Shown in pieces: positions 35,151 to 42,569 of a stretch of 64,000 bases of DNA. The translations under genes and the position numbers were made by a program. The notes below the pieces were generated by a model. That model was given only the letters and a program-made list of their open reading frames with translations, ran no database searches and had not been told where the DNA came from. The stretch comes from Zobellia roscoffensis (GTDB taxonomy: Bacteria > Bacteroidota > Bacteroidia > Flavobacteriales > Flavobacteriaceae). The first letter of the stretch is position 1. Every line of letters starts with the position of its first letter. The stretch covers positions 1,486,504 through 1,550,503 of the forward strand of contig NZ_JADDXT010000002.1 of the NCBI RefSeq assembly GCF_015330165.1, in the 5' to 3' direction.

Positions 35151-35780
35151 TTAACGATTAGTTGATAGTTTATAGTCCTTGTTTTGGATTGCCCTTTCGT
35201 TTTTCTTCCATTTTTCTATTCGCACCGAGACATCGAAATAAGTTTCACCATTAACTCGCATAGTTTTCCCTGTTTTATTGGTTTCGCTCCAATAATTGAA
35301 AAAACTTTTTAAAATTATTTTTGAATGATTTGAGTGAGAAAAAACCGCTCTTCTAAACTCTTCTTTTGATTTATATATTTCTTTATTTTCTTTAGTTGTT
35401 GTTATTGGATTGTTTCCAGAATGTTTTTTGTGCGTTTCTAAGGTTAAAGACTGTTTGTTAATTTCAGATGTAGAGTTCTGTGTATTGTCATATTCTACTA
35501 TCGTTATAAGTGAAAATCTGTTTGTTGGTTGGTATGTGATATAACCACTAGTAGACAATTTTTTTAGAGCAGTACGAACCTGTTGAATTGTTATGTTCAA
35601 TTGTGCAGCAAGGTGTTTGTAGGATGTAATTAGCTGCCCTCTTTTTACTACGTTGCCCTGCCAACATTTATCAGTATAGTTAGCTTTTACGAGTAAGTGA
35701 ATGTAGAGTCTAGATACGGTTGGGTGGGTATACCATTCCCAATCAAGAATTTCTCGAGGTAGTTTTATAAAACCTATCAT
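35151..35780 (-). CDS. DnaD/replication-initiator-like winged-helix protein
   Basis: 209 residues. The start MIGFIKLPREILDWEWYTHP followed by VSRLYIHLLVKANY, then GQLITSYKHLAAQLNITIQQVRTALKKLSTSGYI, is a winged-helix domain common in phage and integrative-element replication proteins. The C-terminal part (about 140-209) is variable with a short WKKNERAIQNKDYK tail. It is sandwiched between the HTH gene (2 bp gap) and the ATPase (3 bp gap), so the three act as one transcript. DNA binding at the element origin is the likely role. Confidence 0.72.
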   Translation of the reverse strand: MIGFIKLPREILDWEWYTHPTVSRLYIHLLVKANYTDKCWQGNVVKRGQLITSYKHLAAQLNITIQQVRTALKKLSTSGYITYQPTNRFSLITIVEYDNTQNSTSEINKQSLTLETHKKHSGNNPITTTKENKEIYKSKEEFRRAVFSHSNHSKIILKSFFNYWSETNKTGKTMRVNGETYFDVSVRIEKWKKNERAIQNKDYKLSTNR

Positions 35781-35782
35781 AA

Positions 35783-36073
35783 CTATTCTTGTTTGATAAG
35801 TTTTGCAAAAATGTCACTCTTCTTGTAGTATACCCTATTACCCAATCTATAAGATGGGAGGATACCATTTTTCCTCCAGTTCCATAACGCTTGTTTGGAG
35901 CATTTAAGAAACTTTAAAGTTTCGTCAACTGTGAACAGTTCTTCGAAATCATCGGTTGGCCTTTCTTGAGTTTTACTTAAGAGAGGTGTTATTGCTTTTA
36001 CCAGTCCAGAAATAATATCTGTCGTTTGTGTCTCGGGAACGATTTGATAGAATTTGTTCTGATTAGAATGCAT
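35783..36073 (-). CDS. Excisionase-like helix-turn-helix protein
   Basis: 96 residues from the ATG at 36073; a TTG at 36103 gives a 10-residue longer form without support. The C-terminal half has a MerR-type HTH (FTVDETLKFLKCSKQALWNWRKNGILPSYRLGNRVYYKKSDI) as in AlpA/Xis-type recombination directionality factors. Its position in front of the replication genes and two genes from the integrase fits a role in excision or in control of the module. Upstream are three GGTACC motifs that may be its binding site. Confidence 0.72.
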   Translation of the reverse strand: MHSNQNKFYQIVPETQTTDIISGLVKAITPLLSKTQERPTDDFEELFTVDETLKFLKCSKQALWNWRKNGILPSYRLGNRVYYKKSDIFAKLIKQE

Positions 36074-36129
36074 AGTAGCTTGTATTAAATTTGTTTTGAA
36101 CAAAACTACTATGCAATGAGTTCTCTATG

Positions 36130-36151
36130 GGTACCAGAGGGTACCGGTACC
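36130..36151. promoter_or_regulatory. Cluster of three GGTACC palindromes
   Basis: GGTACC occurs at 36130-36135, 36140-36145 and 36146-36151; the last two form the 12-bp palindrome GGTACCGGTACC. The cluster lies in the short gap between the gene at 36151 and the HTH gene. A binding site for the HTH protein or integrase is possible. Confidence 0.4.
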
Positions 36152-36927
36152 TAACTGGTCAGTCCCGAGTGAGGTATGTTAAAACCTTGATTGTCAAAGT
36201 TTTCTTTTACTGGGATGTGTTTGTTGTCATCGGGATTTAAATACCTTCTTAAAGTCTCAACGGAAGAAGGTTTATCAAATGAGAACATTTTTAAAATAGT
36301 TCGTGAAAGTTCGGAATAGTTGATTTCATCATTTGAATTTAGTGGAGCTTCTATATAGCCTTGTTGAATCAACTCATTTACTACAATACCGATATGAGAG
36401 GGTTTTCCGCACCATTTAATTGGAGTGAATTTAAGAGGCTCGTTTTGTATACTAAAGGTCTTCAGCCAATCGAAAATTATAAGTTTTCGTTTTGTTAGTC
36501 CCTCTGATAGTTTCTTGAAACCTGTTATATGATAAAATGTGCTGAATTCATATTGGTCATTCTTAAAAGTACCTTCTATATCGACAAAACCATCTTCTAG
36601 CTTGCGTTGACTAGGATAGCCTCCATTTAGATTTATTGAGGAGTTGGCAATAATGTTATCTACGGCTGGAAGGACCTTTAATTCTATAATTTGGATTAAC
36701 TTATTATTTCTTTGGGAGTTTTCGTAGTGAAAGTCTAAATATTCTGATACTTGTAATATGTCAATGTCAAACAATAGTTTTTTAAGAAAGATTCTAAGGT
36801 AAATATCTTCCTCTAACCTTGGTAGGTAATAGTCGTAATTATTCAATTGGTATTCGGGTAAAGGCTCTCCATTTTCTATTCTGCTTTTGTAATAAGTTTC
36901 GTCAATTGAAAATACATTCTGATACAT
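36151..36927 (-). CDS. Unrecognised mobile-element protein
   Basis: 258 residues, no firm family. It is mostly helical and soluble. The C-terminal part (IKWCGKPSHIGIVVNELIQQGYI, then SELSRTILKMFSFDKPSSVETLRRYLNP) reads like a regulatory domain and loosely recalls RteC-type regulators of Bacteroidota elements. It lies between the integrase and the HTH gene on the same strand. A regulatory or excision-related role is inferred from context. Confidence 0.65.
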   Translation of the reverse strand: MYQNVFSIDETYYKSRIENGEPLPEYQLNNYDYYLPRLEEDIYLRIFLKKLLFDIDILQVSEYLDFHYENSQRNNKLIQIIELKVLPAVDNIIANSSINLNGGYPSQRKLEDGFVDIEGTFKNDQYEFSTFYHITGFKKLSEGLTKRKLIIFDWLKTFSIQNEPLKFTPIKWCGKPSHIGIVVNELIQQGYIEAPLNSNDEINYSELSRTILKMFSFDKPSSVETLRRYLNPDDNKHIPVKENFDNQGFNIPHSGLTS

Positions 36928-36959
36928 ATGAAATAGGGTTTGTTGTATTAATTAATTTA

Positions 36960-38258
36960 TTATTGAAAGAAGGCCGAATCGGCTATTTTAACAGCTCTTT
37001 CTTGTGAAGAGACCTTAATATACTTGTAGAATTCTTTTTCGGTTGTATGGCCACTAACGGCCATAATATCTATAACAGGCATTTTTGAGAGGTACGCATT
37101 AGTGCAAAAAGACCTTCTGGCTGTATGTGTACCTATTAGCTTATGTTTTTTTATTGGTTCTGTGATTTTTTTTCCTCCAATAGTTTTTGTGACGTATACG
37201 TCTTCTTTAATTTTAACTGACTGAGCAATTTCTTTGATATATTTATTTATTAATTGTTCTGGCATTTTACTGGGCATTTTACCTTTATACCGCTTTTTGA
37301 ATATAGCTTTAAGTTTTGGGTGTATTGGAATGTATACGGTTTTTGAGGTCTTCTTTTGTATAATTTCGAAAACATCTCTCCCTTCAAAATTTCTAATGTT
37401 GTTTACACTCAAACCATTGTAATCAGATACTCTTTGGCCAGTATAATAACCTATCAAAAATATATCTCTAGCTCTTTCGTGAAGGGGTTTGTCGGATAGG
37501 TCTTTCCTTTCTAATTTATCAATTTCTTGAGCGGTAAGATAAATAGAAGTAGTATTCTCGGAAACCCTTCTAAACTCACGATGTTGATAAGCTAAGTTAG
37601 TATTTACACCCTCTTCTGTTGCCCTGTTCAAAATTGCTATGAGATTTTTTAAATGCTTGCCAATGGTGTTTAGAGAAAGCCCTGTGTTTTCTAGATAGTG
37701 TATAAACGAGTAGTAAAACTCAAGGTTGATACTGTCAAAATCTAAGTTGGGATTGTGTGATTTACTGTACGCCTTCAGCTTCTTAATTGTTTGCTTATAG
37801 GCTCTTAGGGTTATTTTACTTAGAGGGATTGTTTTGGTCTTGTCTATATGTCTCTGTTTATCATCTGTAAACCCATCAACGTAAGAAAAGAAATTCACCT
37901 TGTTGTCTTCTAAATCATTTTCAATTCTGTTTTTAAGATTGGCATAAATCTGTTTAAGAAAAGTCCGATCAATATTTTTGCCTTGATTATGGTAGAAGGA
38001 AACTCTTTTTAAAAATAAGCTCTCTATATCTCTCAGCCGTGCATTTACTTCTTCTCTGTTTGCAATTGTAGAAATCGCTCTGATTCTTTGATTTTTAGAG
38101 TCCCAATTTTTTGGGTGAACCTTAAAGCCTGTAGCGCATCTTAATCTCTTACCTCTACCAAAACTAAAGTTAAATATTATGGGACAAGCCCTATCAGATT
38201 TTGGGTCTTTTAGAATGAAACGAACAGTGCCTGTCGTAGAATTAATATACTTATCCAT
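36960..38258 (-). CDS. Tyrosine recombinase (integrase) of the island
   Basis: 432 residues from the ATG at 38258, where the arm-binding domain begins (MDKYINSTTGTVRFILKDP). Upstream ATG and TTG codons up to 38324 add a leader unlike the family. A SAM-like core-binding domain lies at about 120-220. Catalytic residues are visible: Arg in YTGQRVSDYNGL, HTARR box, GHTTEKEF, and nucleophile Tyr in FYKYIKVS. Its start is about 170 bp from attR, the usual arrangement. It should catalyse recombination between attL and attR at the tRNA. Confidence 0.93.
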   Translation of the reverse strand: MDKYINSTTGTVRFILKDPKSDRACPIIFNFSFGRGKRLRCATGFKVHPKNWDSKNQRIRAISTIANREEVNARLRDIESLFLKRVSFYHNQGKNIDRTFLKQIYANLKNRIENDLEDNKVNFFSYVDGFTDDKQRHIDKTKTIPLSKITLRAYKQTIKKLKAYSKSHNPNLDFDSINLEFYYSFIHYLENTGLSLNTIGKHLKNLIAILNRATEEGVNTNLAYQHREFRRVSENTTSIYLTAQEIDKLERKDLSDKPLHERARDIFLIGYYTGQRVSDYNGLSVNNIRNFEGRDVFEIIQKKTSKTVYIPIHPKLKAIFKKRYKGKMPSKMPEQLINKYIKEIAQSVKIKEDVYVTKTIGGKKITEPIKKHKLIGTHTARRSFCTNAYLSKMPVIDIMAVSGHTTEKEFYKYIKVSSQERAVKIADSAFFQ

Positions 38259-38426
38259 ATTTTGTAAAATGGTAAAAAGTGACAACATAAGGGACAACAT
38301 ATCCTTTATTTGTTGATAATTCAAAAGTACACATTTTATCCTTAAATCCTAATTGTGCAATATAAACGGTGGTTTACGAGTGTTTTGAGTAATTTTAAGT
38401 AACATGTATTCAAGATATAAATGGTT

Positions 38427-38439
38427 CAGGTGGGACCAC
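38427..38439. repeat. attR: 13-bp copy of the tRNA 3' end
   Basis: CAGGTGGGACCAC is identical to 1384-1396. The preceding bases ATGGTT do not continue the tRNA T arm except at two positions, so this is only the tail of a tRNA gene. It is followed directly by a strong terminator, as expected for the original downstream side of the tRNA. Confidence 0.85.
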
Positions 38440-38441
38440 AT

Positions 38442-38478
38442 AAAACCTCTCAGAACAATCGTTCTTGAGAGGTTTTTT
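38442..38478 (+). terminator. Original tRNA terminator displaced by the island
   Basis: AAAACCTCTCAGAAC (38442-38456) pairs with GTTCTTGAGAGGTTTT (38461-38476) with one bulge, followed by a T-rich run. It starts two bases after attR and would have ended the tRNA transcript before island insertion. Confidence 0.75.
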
Positions 38479-38588
38479 CTTTTTTAGTTACTTCCTAAAA
38501 CCGAATAGTGTTATCTTTTATGATTAATTACTATGTATAGCAGCACTATTAATTGCTACCGCTAAGAATTTAATATTTTTCCTTGATA

Positions 38589-39221
38589 ATGAACCCAAAA
38601 GTAGATGAGTTTCTAAATGGTCTGGACCAATGGCAAGAAGAACTATCCGGACTGCGCGAGTTAATTCTGGATTGTCAATTGGTGGAGGAATTCAAATGGA
38701 TGCATCCATGTTACACCTATAAAGGTAAAAACATTGTACTTATTCATGGCTTCAAGAACTATTGCGCGCTCCTTTTCAATAAGGGGGCGTTACTGCAGAA
38801 TGTTGAGCAAATTTTGATTCAGCAAACCAGGAACACACAGGCTGCAAGACAAATTAGGTTTACGAACCTTACCCAAATAGAAGAGCAAAAAGCCATCATC
38901 AAACAATATATTCTTGAGGCGATAGAAGTTGAAAAACTAGGACTCAAAGTCAAAACGAAAATGGTTTCAGAATATGAAACTCCTGTTGAGTTAGAACAGA
39001 AATTCAAAGAGAACCTCGAGTTTAAAGAAGCTTTTAAAAACCTGAGCCCGGGAAGGCAAAAAGGCTATTTACTATATTTTTCAAAGGCAAAGCAATCTGC
39101 TACACGAATATCTAGAATTGAAAAAAGCACGGAACGGATATTAGGCGAATTTGGTCTGAATGATTGTACTTGCGGTCGTTCCAAACGAATGCCCAATTGT
39201 GATGGGTCGCATAATAAATAG
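38589..39221 (+). CDS. YdeI/DUF1801-family protein with C-terminal CDGSH iron-sulfur motif
   Basis: 210 residues from the ATG at 38589. A DUF1801-type fold covers about 1-115 (LIHGFKNYCALLFNKGALL) and a YdeI/OmpD-associated domain about 125-190 (NLSPGRQKGYLLYFSKAKQ). The end, CTCGRSKRMPNCDGSH, fits the CDGSH [2Fe-2S] pattern C-x-C-x2-S-x3-P-x-C-D-G-S-H. YdeI relatives are linked to stress and antimicrobial tolerance, though mechanism is unclear. The stop is 11 bp before the HMA-AraC gene, so co-transcription is likely. An upstream TTG at 38583 is not preferred. Confidence 0.78.
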   Translation: MNPKVDEFLNGLDQWQEELSGLRELILDCQLVEEFKWMHPCYTYKGKNIVLIHGFKNYCALLFNKGALLQNVEQILIQQTRNTQAARQIRFTNLTQIEEQKAIIKQYILEAIEVEKLGLKVKTKMVSEYETPVELEQKFKENLEFKEAFKNLSPGRQKGYLLYFSKAKQSATRISRIEKSTERILGEFGLNDCTCGRSKRMPNCDGSHNK

Positions 39222-39232
39222 AAAATTAAACA

Positions 39233-39790
39233 ATGAGTGAAACATTCTACATAAAGAACATGGTCTGTAACCGTTGTATCGCTTCGGTTTTGGATATTTT
39301 TGCCAAGGAAAACTACACGGTGGAATCCATAGAATTAGGCAAAGTAAACGCCGTTGCAGATGATAAAAGTAGCAAGGCCAATTTGGCCAATGATTTGAAG
39401 GAAACAGGATTTGAGCTTATCGATAACGAAACTGAAACACTTGTTGAGCAGATAAAAGTAAAATTGATAAGTAAAATAGAATCCGGGGAAATGGAACACC
39501 TCTTTCAATCGTTAGCGGAAGAATTTGGCAAGACCGAAACAGCTTTGAGCAAGTTGTTCAGCAAATCTGAGGGCGTAACCTTAGAAAAATACACCATCAA
39601 CCTAAAAATTGAAAAAGTAAAAGAATACATTCAGTTGGGACAGCTTAATTTCTCCGAAATAGCCTATACCCTAAACTATAAAACCAGTAGCCACTTGGCA
39701 CGGCAGTTCAAAAATTCCACCGGAATGTCCATGAGCGCATACAAAAACCTAGAAAGCTGGAATAGAAAGACCTTGGACCAAATTGTATAA
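39233..39790 (+). CDS. AraC-type regulator with N-terminal HMA-like metal-binding domain
   Basis: 185 residues. The N-terminus (FYIKNMVCNRCIASVLDIF, about 3-21, into a beta-alpha-beta pattern to about 65) resembles a heavy-metal-associated domain with CxxC at MVCNRC. The C-terminal half (about 80-180: LAEEFGKTETALSKLFSK, then LNYKTSSHLARQFKNSTGMSMSAYK) is an AraC-family double HTH. It lies 70 bp upstream of the copper ATPase gene and probably controls it in response to Cu(I) or another soft metal; this is inference from the domain pairing and position. Confidence 0.8.
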   Translation: MSETFYIKNMVCNRCIASVLDIFAKENYTVESIELGKVNAVADDKSSKANLANDLKETGFELIDNETETLVEQIKVKLISKIESGEMEHLFQSLAEEFGKTETALSKLFSKSEGVTLEKYTINLKIEKVKEYIQLGQLNFSEIAYTLNYKTSSHLARQFKNSTGMSMSAYKNLESWNRKTLDQIV

Positions 39791-39860
39791 ATAAGAATCG
39801 TAATTGTGTAAACGATTTGTATTGCCTCTTAGTAATTTTACACTCTAAAATTATGAGGAA

Positions 39861-42365
39861 ATGACACATACCTATCATATACACGGAATGACATGCAACG
39901 GATGTCGCGGCCATGTAGAACAAATACTATCAAAGGTAGCGGGCGTGACCAATGCTTCTGTAAATTTAGAAAAAGCAGAAGCCGTCATTGAGATGGAATC
40001 TCATATTACTTTAGATACTTTTCAACAGGCGCTAAAAGATGATGGCGGTTCATACAGTATTCATAATCTAGGGGAAGGTCCACGCCATGAGGCAGCTGAA
40101 AAACCCAAACCGCAGGGCAAGGGTACCGGCACTTTCTATTGCCCCATGCATTGTGAAGGTGATAAGACCTATGATGAAGCAGGTGATTGTCCTGTTTGTG
40201 GAATGGATTTAGTGGAAGAGCAAAATTTAAATGCGACATCTTCCGAGAAATGGACATGCCCCATGCACCCAGAAGTTATCCGTGATGAACCGGGAAGTTG
40301 CCCTATTTGCGGTATGGATTTGGTACCTATGGAACCCGACCTTTCCGCAGAAGAGAAAACGTATAAAAAGCTCATAAACAAATTCTGGCTGGCACTTGGC
40401 TTTACGCTACCCATCTTTATCATTGCTATGAGCGAGATGATTCCGAACAATCCGCTATATGCTCTTATGGAACAAAAATGGTGGAACTGGATACAGTTGG
40501 GACTTTCTATTCCCGTTGTGTTCTATGCCACGTGGATGTTTTTTGAACGCGCCTACCGAAGTGTAAAAACATGGAACCTGAATATGTTTACCCTTATCGG
40601 CATTGGTGCCGGGGTGGCGTGGCTTTTTAGTGTATTCGGAATGTTGTTTCCAGACTTTTTTCCACCACAGTTCAAAACGGAAACAGATGCGGTGCACGTC
40701 TATTTTGAGGCAGCAACGGTCATACTTACTTTAGTGTTGATGGGCCAAGTGTTGGAGGCGCGGGCACATAGCAAAACCAATTCCGCCGTAAAAGAATTGT
40801 TGAAGTTAGCACCCAATAAAGCGGTACGCGTTGTTGACGGAAAAGAGGAAGAAGTTGCTATAGACCAAATCCAAAAAGGCGATGTGCTTCGTGTAAAACC
40901 AGGAGAGAAAATCCCGGTAGATGGTTTTATTGTTGAGGGAACGACCACAGTAGATGAATCTATGATTTCTGGGGAACCGCTTCCCGTAAATAAGGCGGAG
41001 AAAGATGAGGTCAGCAGCGGTACCATAAATGGCAACCAATCCTTTTTAATGAAGGCGGAAAAAGTGGGGAGTGAGACGCTGTTATCTCAAATTGTTCATA
41101 TGGTTAACGATGCTAGCCGAAGCCGCGCTCCCATACAGAAATTGGCAGATACGGTGTCCAGTTATTTTGTACCTGCTGTGGTGCTTATTTCTATAATTAC
41201 ATTTTTGGTATGGGCCATTTGGGGTCCTGAACCTGCGTATGTATATGCTTTGGTGAACGCAATTGCAGTTTTGATAATCGCCTGCCCTTGTGCTCTAGGT
41301 TTGGCAACGCCAATGTCCGTTATGGTGGGTGTGGGCAAAGGAGCTCAGAATGGGGTATTGGTCAAAAATGCCGAAGCTTTGGAAAAAATGTACAAAGTAG
41401 ATATGTTGATTGTTGATAAAACGGGAACGATTACCGAAGGAAAACCCACCGTGGAAGCCATTGGCACGTTTAAAGGCGAATATTCCGAAAAAGAAATATT
41501 GCAGTTAATAGCTTCTTTGAACAGTTCCAGTGAACACCCTCTTGCGGAAGCTACCGTAACATACGGGAAAGAACAAGGCGTAGAAATCTTGAAGACCGAT
41601 AGTTTTAATGCCGTAACCGGAAAAGGGGTAGAAGGTAAAATAGAAGGGAAGAAAGTTGCTTTGGGCAATTTAAAAATGATGGAGCATGCAAAGGCCTCTT
41701 TAGGAGCAAACCTGAAGCATGAAGCCAACGAGCAACAGAAAAAAGGCAAAACGGTATCGTATTTATCCGTAGGTGAGCAGGTGGTGGGTTATGTTGTTAT
41801 TGGCGATAAAATCAAAGGAACAAGTGCTCAAGCAATTCAGGTTCTTCAGGAGAAGGGTATAGCTGTGGTAATGCTAACAGGAGATAATCATGATACCGCC
41901 AAAGCAGTTGCCAAAGAACTTAAGCTTGCGGATTTTAAAGCAGGAATGCTTCCTGAGGACAAGTTAAACGAGGTAAAAAGGTTGCAAGAACAAGGTAAGG
42001 TAGTCGCTATGGCAGGTGATGGAATAAACGATGCCCCAGCGTTGGCAAAAAGCGATGTGGGTATTGCTATGGGAACCGGAACCGATGTGGCTATAGAAAG
42101 TGCGATGATAACTTTGGTAAAAGGCGATTTGCACGGCATTGTAAAAGCAAGAAATTTAAGTGAGGCCGTAATGAAGAGCATCAGGCAAAACCTGTTTTTT
42201 GCCTTAATCTATAACACCGTTGGTATTCCTATTGCCGCAGGAGTTTTGTTTCCTGTATTCGGTCTTTTATTATCACCAATGATTGCTGCTCTTGCCATGA
42301 GTTTTAGTTCCGTTTCTGTAATTGCGAATGCATTGAGGCTAAGAACAGTAAAAATAGATAGTTGA
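39861..42365 (+). CDS. copA: Heavy-metal P1B-type ATPase, probable Cu+ exporter
   Basis: 834 residues, inner membrane. An N-terminal HMA domain (MTCNGCRGHV) is followed by two heavy-metal-binding modules (YCPMHCEG...CPVCGMDL near 95-120 and TCPMHPEV...CPICGMDLVPM near 135-160). Eight membrane segments are expected. Motifs: DESMISGEPLPV, CPC in IIACPCALGLATPM, phosphorylation site DKTGTIT, SSEHPLAEA (HP motif) and GDGINDAPALAKSDVG. The CPC and HP motifs support Cu+ or Ag+ transport. It follows the HMA-AraC regulator and ends before a terminator hairpin. Confidence 0.93.
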   Translation: MTHTYHIHGMTCNGCRGHVEQILSKVAGVTNASVNLEKAEAVIEMESHITLDTFQQALKDDGGSYSIHNLGEGPRHEAAEKPKPQGKGTGTFYCPMHCEGDKTYDEAGDCPVCGMDLVEEQNLNATSSEKWTCPMHPEVIRDEPGSCPICGMDLVPMEPDLSAEEKTYKKLINKFWLALGFTLPIFIIAMSEMIPNNPLYALMEQKWWNWIQLGLSIPVVFYATWMFFERAYRSVKTWNLNMFTLIGIGAGVAWLFSVFGMLFPDFFPPQFKTETDAVHVYFEAATVILTLVLMGQVLEARAHSKTNSAVKELLKLAPNKAVRVVDGKEEEVAIDQIQKGDVLRVKPGEKIPVDGFIVEGTTTVDESMISGEPLPVNKAEKDEVSSGTINGNQSFLMKAEKVGSETLLSQIVHMVNDASRSRAPIQKLADTVSSYFVPAVVLISIITFLVWAIWGPEPAYVYALVNAIAVLIIACPCALGLATPMSVMVGVGKGAQNGVLVKNAEALEKMYKVDMLIVDKTGTITEGKPTVEAIGTFKGEYSEKEILQLIASLNSSSEHPLAEATVTYGKEQGVEILKTDSFNAVTGKGVEGKIEGKKVALGNLKMMEHAKASLGANLKHEANEQQKKGKTVSYLSVGEQVVGYVVIGDKIKGTSAQAIQVLQEKGIAVVMLTGDNHDTAKAVAKELKLADFKAGMLPEDKLNEVKRLQEQGKVVAMAGDGINDAPALAKSDVGIAMGTGTDVAIESAMITLVKGDLHGIVKARNLSEAVMKSIRQNLFFALIYNTVGIPIAAGVLFPVFGLLLSPMIAALAMSFSSVSVIANALRLRTVKIDS

Positions 42366-42420
42366 TAATGGTCGTGGTTTAAAGTTGCGTCTAGATAAAT
42401 CCCATAGAATTGTTTTAAAG

Positions 42421-42474
42421 AAGAGAGCGCTTACATGCAAATGATATAAAATTGTCTGTAAGGGCTCTCTTTTA
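42421..42474 (+). terminator. Rho-independent terminator after copA
   Basis: AAGAGAGCGCTTACA (42421-42435) pairs with TGTAAGGGCTCTCTT (42457-42471) with a single mismatch, followed by TTT. It lies 55 bp past the copA stop. Confidence 0.75.
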
Positions 42475-42569
42475 TGCCAAATAAATATTGATTTGCAGCA
42501 ACAGAATTTGCCCTATAAGCCATAAGGAAGTATATTTAAGTTATATTTGTCGCACTCATTTCTAGTGAT

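Larger units (their letters stand above)
1384..38439. mobile_element. tRNA-integrated genomic island (about 37 kb)
   Basis: The element is bounded by the 13-bp repeats at 1384-1396 and 38427-38439. A tyrosine integrase sits just inside the right end, next to small HTH and DnaC/DnaD-like genes. Outside the boundaries are ordinary chromosomal genes (rbfA, mce to the left; YdeI-family and copper genes to the right). Cargo is a uronate polysaccharide locus (1534-21558), an unrecognised exported protein, and a defence operon (24053-33838). No relaxase, coupling protein, type IV secretion or phage structural gene is visible. It therefore looks like an integrative island needing a helper for transfer, or a degenerate one. 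Confidence 0.82.

Noticed and set aside
36151..36927. Calling this protein RteC
   Set aside because: Only a loose resemblance in the C-terminal part; no firm motif, so left as unrecognised.
38424..38439. tRNA-like tail considered as a second or degraded tRNA gene
   Set aside because: Only 13 exact bases match and the upstream sequence cannot form D, anticodon or T arms; position next to the integrase fits attR.
1384..38439. Insertion sequences or transposases within the island
   Set aside because: No transposase motif or terminal inverted repeat was found; the IstB-like ATPase at 34416 has no partner IstA and groups with replication genes.
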